A stretch of DNA of 64,000 nucleotides from Sparassis latifolia. Its lineage: Eukaryota > Basidiomycota > Agaricomycetes > Polyporales > Sparassidaceae. The stretch spans positions 3,968,001 through 4,032,000 of the forward strand of contig CM031562.1 of assembly GCA_018466975.1 (NCBI GenBank), written 5' to 3'. Positions within the stretch are counted from its first letter, which is position 1. Every line of letters begins with the position of its first letter. Of the stretch, positions 9,799-20,837 are shown one piece after another. A model generated the notes under the pieces. The model saw only the letters and a list, made by a program, of their open reading frames with translations, had not been told where the DNA came from and did not search any database. Made by a program: the position numbers and the translations under genes.

Positions 9799-11725
9799 CT
9801 ATTTGAGGGGGCCCGTCCAACCGCACTGAGCCATCAAGTATGCAGACTTGGAAGTGTATGCGATCCCTAGCACGGGTTGCCACAGTTTGTTGATAGCAAA
9901 TTTCGAGTCGTCCAACATGAGCATGCCAGCAAGATCGAGGTTTGGGAACGAGTCGCGGACGAATTTCGCCGACTTCATGCAGTCTCTGACAATAATGGCT
10001 CTATTCCGGAGATTCAACCGGAGCAACTTGTCCGACAGGACAGGATAGCTCGGCTGGTTCGGGAGGGTGCGAAAATCGACATCCGGGAGGTCAAGCAGGA
10101 CTAAATTCGGACAGAGCCTGAATAGTTCTGGTAGGCCCTCTGCGGTGAAACCCGAGTCTCTGTATCCACTGCGACCCGGTGCGCAGAGCCATAGCCGTTG
10201 CAATTTCGGCCACGCCGATCCGATAAGGCGAAAATCACCGTTCGACATCACCGCGGGAAGACTCGTGGATGCGATGAGGAGGGAGACATCTTCTAGATCG
10301 TGCAGCACGAACAGAAGCTCCACGAGCTTTGTCAGGAGGACAGTCGGTTCCGGCTGAAAGCAGATGAAGTCAAAAAAGTCGATAGTACGAAGCAATGGGA
10401 ATTTGTTGGCAATCATGGTGAACAACGCTTGAGAGACATCTGGGAGCACGAGGGAAAACCACGACTGGAAGCGAAAGGTACGCAGGTGCGGAATGGATAC
10501 AGTGGTAAGGAACCGCGTGGAAGGCTCCGGAGAACCGAACACAGTGAGGCGTACCAAGTGTGGGAATTCGACGGCCTGTATGACACTTGCGTCTGGGAGT
10601 TTCACATTTATAGACAAATCAATAAGCTGTTCCATCGTGGATAGCGCTCGCAAGCCATCAAAATCAATGAAGTTATTGCCAGAATGCGGCCGATTGACGA
10701 GCTGCAGCTTGCGTAAACGTTTCCACTGGGTGATGGCCGGCCATTGGACAGCACGAACGAGACCAAACATACTGAGTATTTGAAGTTGAGGTGCTGAGGA
10801 GCATATAGATTGTAATACAGACTCCAGCGCAGTGTCTCGGCCTGCAGACCAATTCGCAGTGTACGCAGGTGTGAGGTAAAGTATGAGGCTACGCAGCGAT
10901 GGTGAAGTGAAAGCGAGCATGCTCCAGTCTGTTACACACCATAAGTCCCATTGGAGCTCCTCCAATAGTGGTAGAAGAGGCTGACGACGGTTACGGATGA
11001 ACAACTTCGAGAACTGCGCAGGATTTACTGGAGCCTCGACGACACGCAGAGCGCGTATATGCATGGCATGATACTGAAAGCGCGTCCATTGCTTATCCGA
11101 AATCTTGCCACGGATTGCCTGGTACGGGGAACGTCTGATAAGATGTTAACATGTTGCGGAAACACGGAAATAGACCTACAAGAACCCTTCCACTGTGTTT
11201 GTCTGCATTCTTCGGGTAATCTGTATCTTCGCCAGCATGCTCCTCGTCTTCGTCATCCGGATCCGAATCTCCACCTTCTACAACCTCTACGTCATTCTCT
11301 CCATGCTCGGAGCCATCTCCTCTGTCCTCCTTACCATCCTCTTCATTTCCACTTCTGTCCCCCTGTTGTCTGTCTCCGTCGTCGTCCTCACTGTCCTCCA
11401 ACGGCTCATCCCTCGAATCTTGGTTCGAGGTCTCCTGGGGCCCCTCTTTGCAAGTAGAAAACAGCGACAGCAAAGGTGTCACGGTCTCCAATTTCCTCCA
11501 CAGACCTCTCAGTGCTGGCTCAGAGAATGACTTGCAGACGCGAGCACAGGCGACGAGCGCCTCTTTTGAGCCTTGCAGTTCGGGAGACACAGCAGCCAAC
11601 GTTTCCAAGTAATCCTCCGTAGGAAATCCTTTCTTGTTCATCTTCATTTTGAGATGGTATTCTGCAGAAAGGTTGCCGACGATTTCTCGAACGATATCGT
11701 CATTATAGAGCGCTCTGTGGGGCAT
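9799..11725 (-). CDS. F-box and leucine-rich-repeat-like protein with an acidic linker
   Basis: Two exons (11180-11725 and 9799-11118) joined by a 61-bp intron give 621 residues. Residues 1-95 fit a basidiomycete F-box (LYNDDIVREIVGNLS, then VACARVCKSFSEPALRGLW). Residues 100-175 are strongly acidic, with runs such as EDSEDDDGDRQQGD. Exon 2 resumes with SDKQWTRFQYHAMHIRAL and then shows repeated leucine-rich segments to the end. F-box proteins recruit substrates to SCF ubiquitin ligases through Skp1, and the repeats would bind the substrate; that role is inferred from the family. The acidic linker is unusual in length for this class. It lies among the kinase-like copies with no obvious functional link. 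Confidence 0.8.
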
Positions 11726-12307
11726 GCCTTATGTGATGTCGCGTAGCCGGAGGATTATGCGGAGTTGAGATGATTCCTACGCTATGTATGAACAGCAAGC
11801 CTTCGACTATGATGTGATCAAATTGCTGCAAAAAAGTCGTCACATACTGGAGTGATAACAGAGAAACTAATTAAGCTCACGATGTTGCACCGCGACAGTG
11901 GCGTCATGCGTCTCCTACTCAACTCGGACCGCCTCAGCCTTAGGTAAACATCAAAAGGCAGAGAGCAGATGCAAGATTATGTATGTAGTACAGTGTGCGA
12001 GATCATGTTACAGTTGGCGTTCAGACCTATTATGCAGCAGCCTGAGAATGGAAGACACCGGTGATTCGGCGCTCCGAATTTCTCGGCGTTGCTATACCAG
12101 TCTTCGTACCTTGGCGTGCTATTGTACAGGCTTCAGGTTTTAAAAGGCTTCTACATGTACAACTGCCATGCGCTGCAGCTTACCGTATTCCATTCAATCA
12201 CCCAGCCAGGGTGGGGCGACAATTTACTACACCGATCGCCTTAAAATTAAAGGCGAGTGTACTACTAGCTTCAGCTGACAGCATCGTCTACTCTAGCACA
12301 AAGTTCT
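11726..12307. other. Upstream region between the F-box gene and kinase-like copy 2
   Basis: 582 bp between divergent starts. No small partner gene like those beside the other kinase-like copies is visible here, and no supported exon was found. Confidence 0.4.
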
Positions 12308-13623
12308 ATGGTCTCCTCGCAAACAAGCGTGGCGCAAGATCTTTCACCGTTGGTTCCAGGTGGACTCCATCCAGGAGAATACTTCTGGAGAGACCACCAG
12401 AGATGGCTGGAACAGCGTGGTTATATGCTCCGTCCACGATACAAGCCAGACTGGGTGCCTTCCTGGGAAGGGACTGATACGCCGTATTGGAGTTGTGAGG
12501 ATGGAAATATGCTTATTGTATGTTTGCATGATCGTATGGATTGAACAAATGTTGAAACGGTTACGATCAAACTCTAGACGCAACGCGGATATCTGACGGT
12601 GTCATGGTTCTACTGAAGAGAATTTCAACGTCGATTCATCCTTATGAGATAGAAATTGGACAGTTTTTCTCATCTGAGCCATTGGCCTCCGATGCGCGAA
12701 ATCACTGTGTCCCCATCTACGACGTTTTGCGTCTTCCTGACGATGAAGACATCGCCTTGCTAGTAATGCCGTTATTGCGCGAATACAACGACCCTCGCAT
12801 ATAGACTATTGCTGAGGCGGTTGACTTCTTCAGGCAAATATTCGAGGTGTGTTCGCATTAGCCACGGGAAGTACATTCTTGAAATCTTTGTCTTTCTTTC
12901 ACAGGGCTTGCAGTTCATGCATGAAAATCATGTCGCACATCGGTATGTCCCTCCGCTCCCTTTCGAACACAAGATCTGAAGTTACTTCCAGAGACTGTAT
13001 GAACCTCAACATTATGATGGATCCAAAACCATTGTATCCGAATATGTTCCATCCTCTTATCCACTTCGCCACCCGCGACTACATAGGAACAGCGAAACAT
13101 TACACTCGCACCGGATGTCCGACGAAGTATTACTTGATCGATTTTGGTCTATCTCGTCGATTCCATCCCGATGGTGGCCCTCCTCGGGAATATCCAATCT
13201 TCGGAGGCGACAAAACTGTCCCCGAATTTCACAAGTCAGATGAGCCGTGTGACCCAATTCCCACGGATATCTATTACCTTGGCAATCTGGTCAGGGAAGA
13301 CTTTCTCCAAGTGCGTTCACTCGAATCCTATTTTCTAATATTTCAGCGTTTGAACTTACATTCTCCAGCCGTTCCACGGTGTGGATTTTATGCTCTCGCT
13401 TGCCAGTGACATGGTCCAAGACGAACCAGAAAGTCGTCCCACAATTCACCAAGTTGTGTCGTGTTTCGAAGACATTCACAATAGCTTGGGCTATTTGCAG
13501 CTTCGGTCGAGGCTAGTGGGAGTGAATGAGCCTCTCATAGTGCGCATCTTTTTTGGCATCAGACACTTCTTTAGAACGGTCGGTTATGTCCTGACCTGTC
13601 GCTCTGCGATCCCCTCCCGGTGA
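12308..13623 (+). pseudogene. Kinase-like protein, copy 2 (recently broken)
   Basis: Nearly identical to the gene at 20838-22160, exon by exon. It keeps YFWRDHQRWLEQRGYML, RDCMNLNIMMDPKP and YYLIDFGLSRRF. Three lesions are visible against that copy. Bases around the first intron's acceptor are lost, so no AG is properly placed there. A TGA appears in the corresponding intron/exon junction. A TAG stands at 12802-12804 where the sister copy has CAG (RIQTIGEAV). Later splice sites and the C-terminal exon are preserved, so the decay is young. Similarity extends into the 3' flank (about 13735 and 22280 share an ACCTGGTGTTC stretch), which indicates segmental duplication. It has no divergent partner gene; an F-box gene lies upstream instead. 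Confidence 0.85.
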
Positions 13624-14271
13624 TTATTGCATTGCCCATGCTGTCATCTCGCTCTGCCGAGTCCTCACCGTATCCAGTAGTTTACTCCGCATACGTCAAG
13701 TTTCAACTATCCTACCCCAATCAGTCGCAGTCTGGCCACGGAACCTGGTGTTCCCGCATAACGATGCCTTTTGATACGAATTACCTTGCTCTTGATACTA
13801 AAGTGTACAGTAATTTGTACTTGTGGAAGATCTCTTTCGAGTTTTTTATATCGAAGACCAGTACATAGATAGAATTTTGCGGCCCGTTGAGAGATACCAG
13901 ACAGTTGAGGGTGCCTACTCATCAAACAAATATTGGCTGATCTGAGTTCGATTTCTGCAGTATTCCCACCAGCGTGAAGTGAGAGTGTCAGGCTTGTTAC
14001 CGTAGAGCAAGATACCCGGGTCAGAGACTGGGGAAAATGACCTGTGAACCTATTCGCGTTTGCAACACTGACAGGTACAGGTGCCACGGTTATCGAGCAA
14101 TGATACACTCGGGTGAATATCAGTCGGAAAATATCGCGTTCTCAACTACAACAAGAACAGTGGTATATCGGTTTAGGGCGAGTGAGTGTCCGTAAGATGC
14201 ACTAAAACGTGCGGTAGTCAGGTATTGAGGGGACAGGATATGCAGTTGCGAGAAACTAGGATAAAGAATGA
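13624..14271. other. Intergenic between converging genes
   Basis: About 650 bp. The first part resembles the 3' flank of the kinase-like gene at 20838. No coding sequence is supported. Confidence 0.45.
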
Positions 14272-15190
14272 TCACCATATGAGTCTCTGGGCACATACAA
14301 CACTCCACTCAGGTATTCCTGACAACGTCCGACCCAGGGGAGTGAGCGTTTGAGAAGATTCAACAGAATCAGACTCACAAGCATCCCGCTCTTCCCATGG
14401 ATTGTTGTATAATACATCTATTTGACTGGTAGTCATCCTGACATCTCTGCCTACCAAGGTAGCCTCATCGTCAGAGTCTGGACAGTGATACTGTGAACAG
14501 GCGAATGGATCGTATATGCGACACTTACCAGAGGAACCCTGCGAATCATTGCCTGGGGCACCCTGCAGCGAGGCCAAAGCAGGCGCTGTGACAAACTTAG
14601 TATTCCTCTGGTCTACGTATGGAAACGTACATACCAGTCCTTCTACCACGATTTACGACCTTCGCAAGTCGTGCACTCTTTGCAACATCCGAAGAACGCT
14701 TCGAAAGTGAGCGGCCAGTCAGTAATTGTCGTCAAAAATTGCTTTTGGAGCTGCACTTACTCGGATCTTGTACTTCAGCGTTGTGCTGTCTCTTACAGCT
14801 AGGAAAGCATCTCTCTGATTCCGCAAGGGCTTTAATGCGTTTGTTGGATGCTGTAAAAGTTTGAGGGGAGTCTGATGATCTTTCTCGAGCTGATCTACTC
14901 GGGCCAATAATCTGCATTCTATGGTCAGTCTGTCGTGTCGTACTGGAGGACCTACAACCCGGCATAGCTCACTTATCATGTTCCAAGACTAGACCTCCCA
15001 ATGTTTCACGGGCCATGTCCGGTGAAGCGTCATCGAGAACATTCATGCCTTCATGTAATTTCCTCCTAGCCTTCTTGATAGAACTCTGCGTAGTGTACTT
15101 CGAAAGGTGTTTGAGAACGCTAACGCCCCCTGTAGTTGCAATTGTGATGTTAGCTGCATCGGTGGTTATCTCCTCAAGAATATCGGCCAT
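14272..15190 (-). CDS. Small helical protein, partner of the kinase-like gene at 15689
   Basis: Five exons close in frame to 230 residues: 14973-15190, 14761-14911, 14660-14698, 14529-14607 and 14272-14477 (introns 51-62 bp). The N-terminus (MADILEEITTDAANITIATT, then GGVSVLKHL) has a Gly/hydrophobic segment. Amphipathic helices and a short coiled coil (LLARVDQLEKDHQ) follow, then a low-complexity acidic/Ser C-terminus (SDSDDEATLVGRD). It matches the gene at 19384-20341 in exon order and in the phases of the first two introns (2 and 0). Exon 3 begins RSSD in both. Its start lies 498 bp from the divergent kinase-like ATG at 15689. I recognise no named domain. An N-terminal helical signalling or membrane-active domain is conceivable but unproven. 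Confidence 0.65.
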
Positions 15191-15688
15191 TTCAGTGACG
15201 ATAGTGATGAGACGTAGTAGGTCGTTGGTTTGACCGAGGGAAGAATGAAAGGCTTACTTATATTCTCACCGCAAACTCGGGCGACTTAAATCATATTAAT
15301 TTTACTGCCGGTTGCTGCGTGCCTGGGCTGGGACAAGGTCATATTGAGCGGCTCACCGGGCCAGTGAACAGTCAAAGAAGCTGCGACGTACAAGTATTCT
15401 GATCTTGTGGATCCGCTTTTGCCTTGACAGGCTCTAGTCGCCAGTGTCAAATCGACGTGAGATAAGGATCATTGATCCTTTATTGGCCACTACATATGCC
15501 AGAACAAGAGGTGGGAAGGGTTACTAGCCACCGAGTCTGCATTGTGTTGTTGAGATCTGTCAACTGTTACACACCGCACGATGTGACACTGTTCTTGCGT
15601 GACGCAAGTAACGCTACCTCGAATGGTGTCGATATTGTCTTCAAGTTCAAGTTCCTTGCTCGCACGTACCGCCAGAACCACTTCAGCG
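15191..15688. promoter_or_regulatory. Shared 498-bp intergenic region of the partner/kinase pair
   Basis: Separates the divergent ATGs at 15190 and 15689. Its length almost equals the 496-bp spacer at 20342-20837, which suggests a bidirectional promoter retained through duplication. No specific factor-binding site was recognised. Confidence 0.45.
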
Positions 15689-17026
15689 ATGACCTCGAAT
15701 ATAGAGGGTGCTCAAGTCAATGCTACTCCCGTACCTTCTGCAGATCCAGGTGACCTGCAACCAAATGAACACTTCTGGCGTGATCTCCAGCCATGGCTCG
15801 CAGAACGTGGCTATATGCTCCGTCCTCGTTACAGACCTGGCTGGGTTCCGTCATGGAGGGGTACTAATACTTATTATTGGAGATGTGAAGATGGAATTGC
15901 AGTTACTGTACGTCCTCTCTGATTTCTGGTGTCGAACATCTTATCGAATTCCGTGCTAGTACCCTCAGATCCTCGATGCCACGCGAATCTCAGACGGTGA
16001 AATCGTCGCCTTGAAGAAACTTTCGACATCTTTGCATCCCTACGAAGTTGAAATTGGTCATTTTTTTTCGTCGGAACCTCAGTCCCTGAATCCTAGGAAC
16101 CATTGTGCCCCAGTTTATGAAGTACTGCGTGTCCCAGATCAAGATGACACCGTACTTCTAGTGATGCCTCTTCTGCGGGAGTATAAGGAACCCAGATTAC
16201 AAACCGTCGGAGAGGCCATGGAATACTTTCGACAAGTGTTCGAGGTACGCTCCTTATTTTTGTAAGGCGAAGCCATGCGGAAATGAAATGAATTGAAAAT
16301 TTGTCCACTACAGGGTCTGCAGTACATGCATGAGCATCATGTCGCTCACAGGTGTGTTTTCACTTTTTCTTCGGGGTCAATGCTGAGTATACTTGCTCAG
16401 AGACTGCATGGACTTGAATATCATGATGGATCCAAGGCCTCTCTATCCGAAGTTGTACCATCCACAATCCGATTTACAAACACTCAAAACGGGCAAATTG
16501 GCGAAGCATTATACACGCACAGCTCGACCAACGAGATACTATTTCATCGACTTCGGCCTCTCTCGAAAGTATGACCCTGATGACGGTCCTCCTCGAGAGG
16601 ACCCTATCTGGGGAGGCGATAAAACGGTTCCCGAGTTCCAGACGTCGGATGATCCATGTGATCCGTTCCCAACTGATATCTACTACCTGGGCAACATGAT
16701 ACGGGAAGATTTCCTCCAAGTGCGTAACTCTATGATCTCCTGGTCTCTCGTTCTAACGATGTGAAGATCAGCCTTTATTTGGTGTCGAATTTATGAAGCC
16801 ACTTGTCGATGACATGGTGCAGGATGATCCGGCCAGACGGCCTACCATCAATGAAGTCGTCACGCGGTTTGAAGAAATCCGCAGGAAACTTGGATACTGG
16901 AAGCTTCGTTCGAGGCTTGCCGAAAAGGACGAAGACAGTGTCATACGCACATACCGACGTGTCCGGCACTTCTTCCGCACAATTGGTTACATTGTCACCT
17001 GGCGCTCCGCCATGCCCACTCCTTGA
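15689..17026 (+). CDS. Kinase-like protein, copy 3 (intact)
   Basis: Exons 15689-15907, 15969-16244, 16314-16351, 16401-16719 and 16772-17026 give 368 residues, with intron positions and phases identical to copies 1 and 4. Key motifs are EHFWRDLQPWLAERGYMLRP, the beta-3 lysine in EIVALKKLS, the hinge LLVMPLLREY, HR-DCMDLNIMMDP and YYFIDFGLSRKY. The C-terminus ends in a hydrophobic FFRTIGYIVTWRS. I chose ATG 15689 over the in-frame 15599 because the added residues are low complexity and the sister genes start just before this point. It diverges from the helical-protein gene at 14272-15190. Confidence 0.85.
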
Positions 17027-18239
17027 CATACTTTTTCGTCCATGCTGCCGTCTCGCTGTTTGCCGGCGTTTTTATCGCTATCGGGCTATCGTACTGTTAC
17101 TCACTCCATTACATACCGTCCAAATATTGCCGTAGTGCTGTCTCTGACTCCATACATACCCGTCCTTTGCTATTTGTATCCCTTTATACCAAGGCAGTAA
17201 TTCTCCTTTTCTTGACACTACTGCCGCTAGCGCACCTGTGAGAGTCCAGGTGGCCGTCACGCACGTTACTATGCAGTCACGCACAAATTCCGATCGAGGC
17301 GCGGGGATATCGCGGACCCACATGGGGACCAACGAGCGCCGTCCTGTTGGCGCTCGTTCTGATATACACAACTTGAACGTGAATGCTGTTTGTGCAAATT
17401 CCTGGTCGTCGTGGACATCCTCACGTTGTTCCATTTGCATAACCTTCTTCCCAGGCGGGACCTCTTTCAATGGCAGTCTCCTACTCGATGGTCAGCTCAC
17501 CTTTCTACTAGTCTCATCTATTCGCGGCCCGTCATGATCCTACACCACTGGCAACGCGGCAACCCTAATTAGTCTTATCACGTCAGGAAGAACATACCCC
17601 AAATCCCATTGCGGAATTCCGGGCGACGCTTCTGGAGTATGGCAAACTGTTGTACGGCATCGTGGCAATTTTCACAGCTTTGGTATTGTCTTTGGTGGCA
17701 GTGCAAATTTCTTTTCGAATGACGCCGTGATCTTGACGCGGACGGCCTTATATTCTGTGTCATCTCTTAAAATACTGACCGTGCTTGTCTCCAGCCTCAA
17801 TGAAATCGATATATACCCCAAACGCCGAAGCTAAGATCCGTATTTGGACTCTGACCCGAACGCAACAAGAAGAGCCTCATGAGTCAACAACATGGATGAC
17901 AACTCTCTCGACCGCGTGCGTCGGATATATCCATTTCTCATTCCGTTACTCTCGACCCGTTCAGGTCGAATTCGAACCCTCTGCCCTGTGCGCCTCTCAC
18001 CTGAAGTGCTTCTATCTGCTCTTGCAAGGTGATTACTCGACAATTCCTCATGTTCACGACCGCTGTTTCTATCAATTTTCTTCACTTTCTTCTCGAATTT
18101 GTCTAGGGCGTAATGAGCTGATGAATGCTTCATAGTTTCACTTGTTTCTGATCACATTTTACATCCCGACTTCATTATACTCGACTCGGTCGACTCTCTG
18201 TTCGCTCTCCGGAACCCTTATTCCCATTAAGCAGTCACG
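17027..18239. other. Intergenic, no supported gene
   Basis: About 1.2 kb. Pyrimidine-rich stretches near 18050-18230 precede the small gene at 18240 and fit a promoter. ORFs at 17078-17470 and 17785-18135 lack gene-like features. Confidence 0.45.
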
Positions 18240-18612
18240 ATGAGTTCGACTCTTGCTGTCACTACTCTGCTCACTGCTTCTTCCGCCGCTCCCTCTAAGC
18301 TGACGTGCACCATTGCCTCCGCAACCTATATCTTGGCCATCGGTTGCACATCGACTTACTCTGATCCAGCTTTGCGATTTACGGTGAGAGCGAGGCGGTC
18401 AACTTGAGCAAAAATTGACAGCGTAGCTCGCATCGTCCAAGACTCCCCTTCCCTTCTTCTGTGAAGAGGGCCTCCTCATCGTCCGTTTCTTTGGGGACGA
18501 GCTGGTGGCAGGCTTGGCTCCTGCTGGCAGCCAGGCTGTGAATTTAGAAAGTCGCCGACAGTCACTCGGGTATCGGAAACTTCACTTCCTGCCCGAGAAA
18601 GATGCTCCGTGA
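18240..18612 (+). CDS. Small hypothetical protein (109 residues)
   Basis: Exons 18240-18383 and 18427-18612, joined by a 43-bp GTGAGA...TAG intron, give 109 residues starting MSSTLAVTTLLTASSAAPSK. Third codon positions are rich in C and T, unlike the surrounding non-coding DNA, which favours a real expressed gene. The first 48 residues are Ser/Thr/Ala-rich with a weakly hydrophobic stretch (TIASATYILAIG) that could be a membrane or signal segment. Exon 2 has LPFFCEEGLLIVRFFGDEL. No family is recognised. It was found by reading splice sites; neither exon is a long ORF. Confidence 0.45.
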
Positions 18613-19383
18613 ATGTCACTATTTACCCTCAACCAATCCGCCCTCCGCTATGATTAACGCAAGGTGCTTTGATATCCAGCACTCACATAGTCCGTAACCA
18701 GATTCAGACCACATCCTTGTCGATCATTTTGCGAGGGAGCCAGCTCGGCGCTGATGCAAGCTGCGAGAAGACCGTACCAACTGGAAGGCAGTCCGTGGTA
18801 CTGTCGGCAAGACACTCCTCCACCTTTTAGTGCGATGAGAACCGTGTCATTGCTTGTGCCTTTGAAGACGAGTTGTTGGCTCGTACCGACAGTAGTGAAA
18901 CCATCAACTAGCTCGATGTTTGGGCCAACACGGAGATGGATCAGCTCCACGCTGCCAGGACGGCGAAGCGATCAGCTGCCAGAACTCGGCTTGCGCTCCC
19001 ACGTTGAACGGGCTAGACTGAACATCGGATTCCCGCGAAGTGGATGGTTTTGTTGTTGTCGTAGCTGAGTTGCATAATATGAAACACTGCGTGTTCGACT
19101 CAAGGGCTTGAAAAGTTGCCTATGGTGATCCTTGAGGCCTCAGCGCCAATCTATTCAGTGCTCATTAACATTACGCCAATGGTCCTTTCCATGTACCGTG
19201 ATATGCTGCATAACTAGGTTGTATATTCCTCAAGCTGTGTACACCCGGATATCTCAGTATGAAGTGCATTTAAAGAGGGAGTATTCTGTAAGCTATCCCG
19301 AGTTACAAAGTTTGGAAGGGGTATTACTCTCCACGCGGAGGAGGCCGGCTCCCAGCTGCAAACCTGCCTCAACATGTATACGC
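18613..19383. other. Unresolved stretch with possible gene remnant on the minus strand
   Basis: A minus-strand ORF at 18654-18950 has coding-like composition (for example VGTSQQLVFKG and YHGLPSSWYGLLAACIS). I could not connect it to a start or to further exons in one frame. It may be a decayed gene or part of one I failed to assemble. No family was recognised. Confidence 0.25.
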
Positions 19384-20341
19384 TCAATTCTCAGATCGCA
19401 ACGCCATATCCGAAGATCCCGACTCGTCTAAAGGGAGTAGATGCTTCCATTATTCTCCGCTACAATGTACACTGTGCATGGCAATACAACTTACCGTCAG
19501 ATTCCCGCCAAGGATTGAACTCCAGTACCCTGAGTAAGGACGGGGTTGAACCCGATTTGTTGGGGACTACATCGTTCGAGCCTGCGAAGACTTCATACTT
19601 AATCTACAGCACCCGAATCACGGTAAACTCACAGCGAACGAGAGTTGTACTGCTCCCTCCATCAGTGCCCTTAGACGGGCTTTCAGGATTTAACACCATG
19701 GACCAGGTGGTTAACGTAGCTGTCAATAGTAAGTCCGTAAGAGAGAGATACGAAAAGCGCATTGAACACACCTGACTCATCAAATTGACTATCCTGTAGT
19801 ATGCCCTTGATTGATCTGAGTCTGGATATATCTGACGATCGCTGTGATTTCGTCATGAGCCGTTATAATTATCACAGGCAAGTACGAGTCAAGCATACCT
19901 GAGTCAAATACAGCAGTTCATGACATTGAGCGTTGAAGCTTCGAGCTTTGTGGTTATCCGTGAACGGTTGGACGAATATATGATGCAGATTGAACGAGAA
20001 TCTTTCTGCAGCCGATTTCTCAAACTTATCGCAAAATAACAACAGCCTGGATAGCAAAAGAATTAACTAAGAACCTGCTGGATGAAATGAAAGAATAGCT
20101 ACGTCTCGTGCTTTCGTGTCAAGATATGAACCTCTTTTTGCGGGATGGGCAATCCATCCATGAGAGCCCGGTGAAGGATATCCAAAGCTTCGCGAAGAGC
20201 GTCCTTCCCCGCCTTGATTTGTGATGCCGTGGTAGGTTTGTTCTCATTGAACAGCTTGTACAAAGAGTAGACATTGACCCCGGAGACGATGGTGGAGTTG
20301 GCCAGGTCGGTAACTACCCGCTCAGCGAGTTCGACGCCCAT
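19384..20341 (-). CDS. Small helical protein, partner of the kinase-like g​ene at 20838
   Basis: Six exons close to 224 residues: 20103-20341, 19899-20046, 19772-19841, 19633-19719, 19495-19581 and 19384-19427. The N-terminus (MGVELAERVVTDLANSTIVS) is followed by helices including ALREALDILHRALMDGLP and KHETLLLFCDKFEK. Exon 3 begins RSSDISRLRSIK. The tail is Ser/Gly-rich and ends DESGSSDMALRSEN. It is a paralogue of the gene at 14272-15190: the first two introns fall at the same places and phases, RSSD opens exon 3 in both, and both have a Pro-Trp-x-Glu block near the end (NPWRESD versus NPWEERD). The ATG lies 496 bp from the divergent kinase-like ATG at 20838. Function is unknown. Confidence 0.65.
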
Positions 20342-20837
20342 GATAGCAAGAAAAGGTGAAAGTTGAGCGAGGGGGTCTCACCCGTACGTACTTAAGTTAT
20401 TGGCATCGGTGTACTGTGTGAAAGTTTCCAGTGATCGTGTAGCGATGTTTCTCTCCACATGTATCGTCTTGCGTAATGTGTGTGTATGTGTAACAACGGC
20501 ACAATGTACGCAGTCGATGTGATCGGGCTGACCCATTCCAACACATGGCAACGGGCATATACGAGTCAAAAGAACAAGGACAGACCCTGGTAGCATGAAC
20601 ATCACGGGATGATACCAACAACGTGAGGTTGTAACCTCTTTGTTCTGGTAAGCGCTAGCCATTGATCAGTGGGAAAATTCGAACCACCCAAGCGATTCGT
20701 CTGCTTTGAAGCCCATTCCTTCACGCAGGACTCCAGAACTGGCAAGCTCTCGCTGCAGCCCTCATCTTGCAGGTAAGTATATTACGAATGACGAGCACAG
20801 GCAACATGACATAGCACATATCCTACTAGTTTACCTC
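20342..20837. promoter_or_regulatory. Shared 496-bp intergenic region of the partner/kinase pair
   Basis: Counterpart of 15191-15688. It separates the divergent ATGs at 20341 and 20838 and probably holds a bidirectional promoter. No defined motif was identified. Confidence 0.45.
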
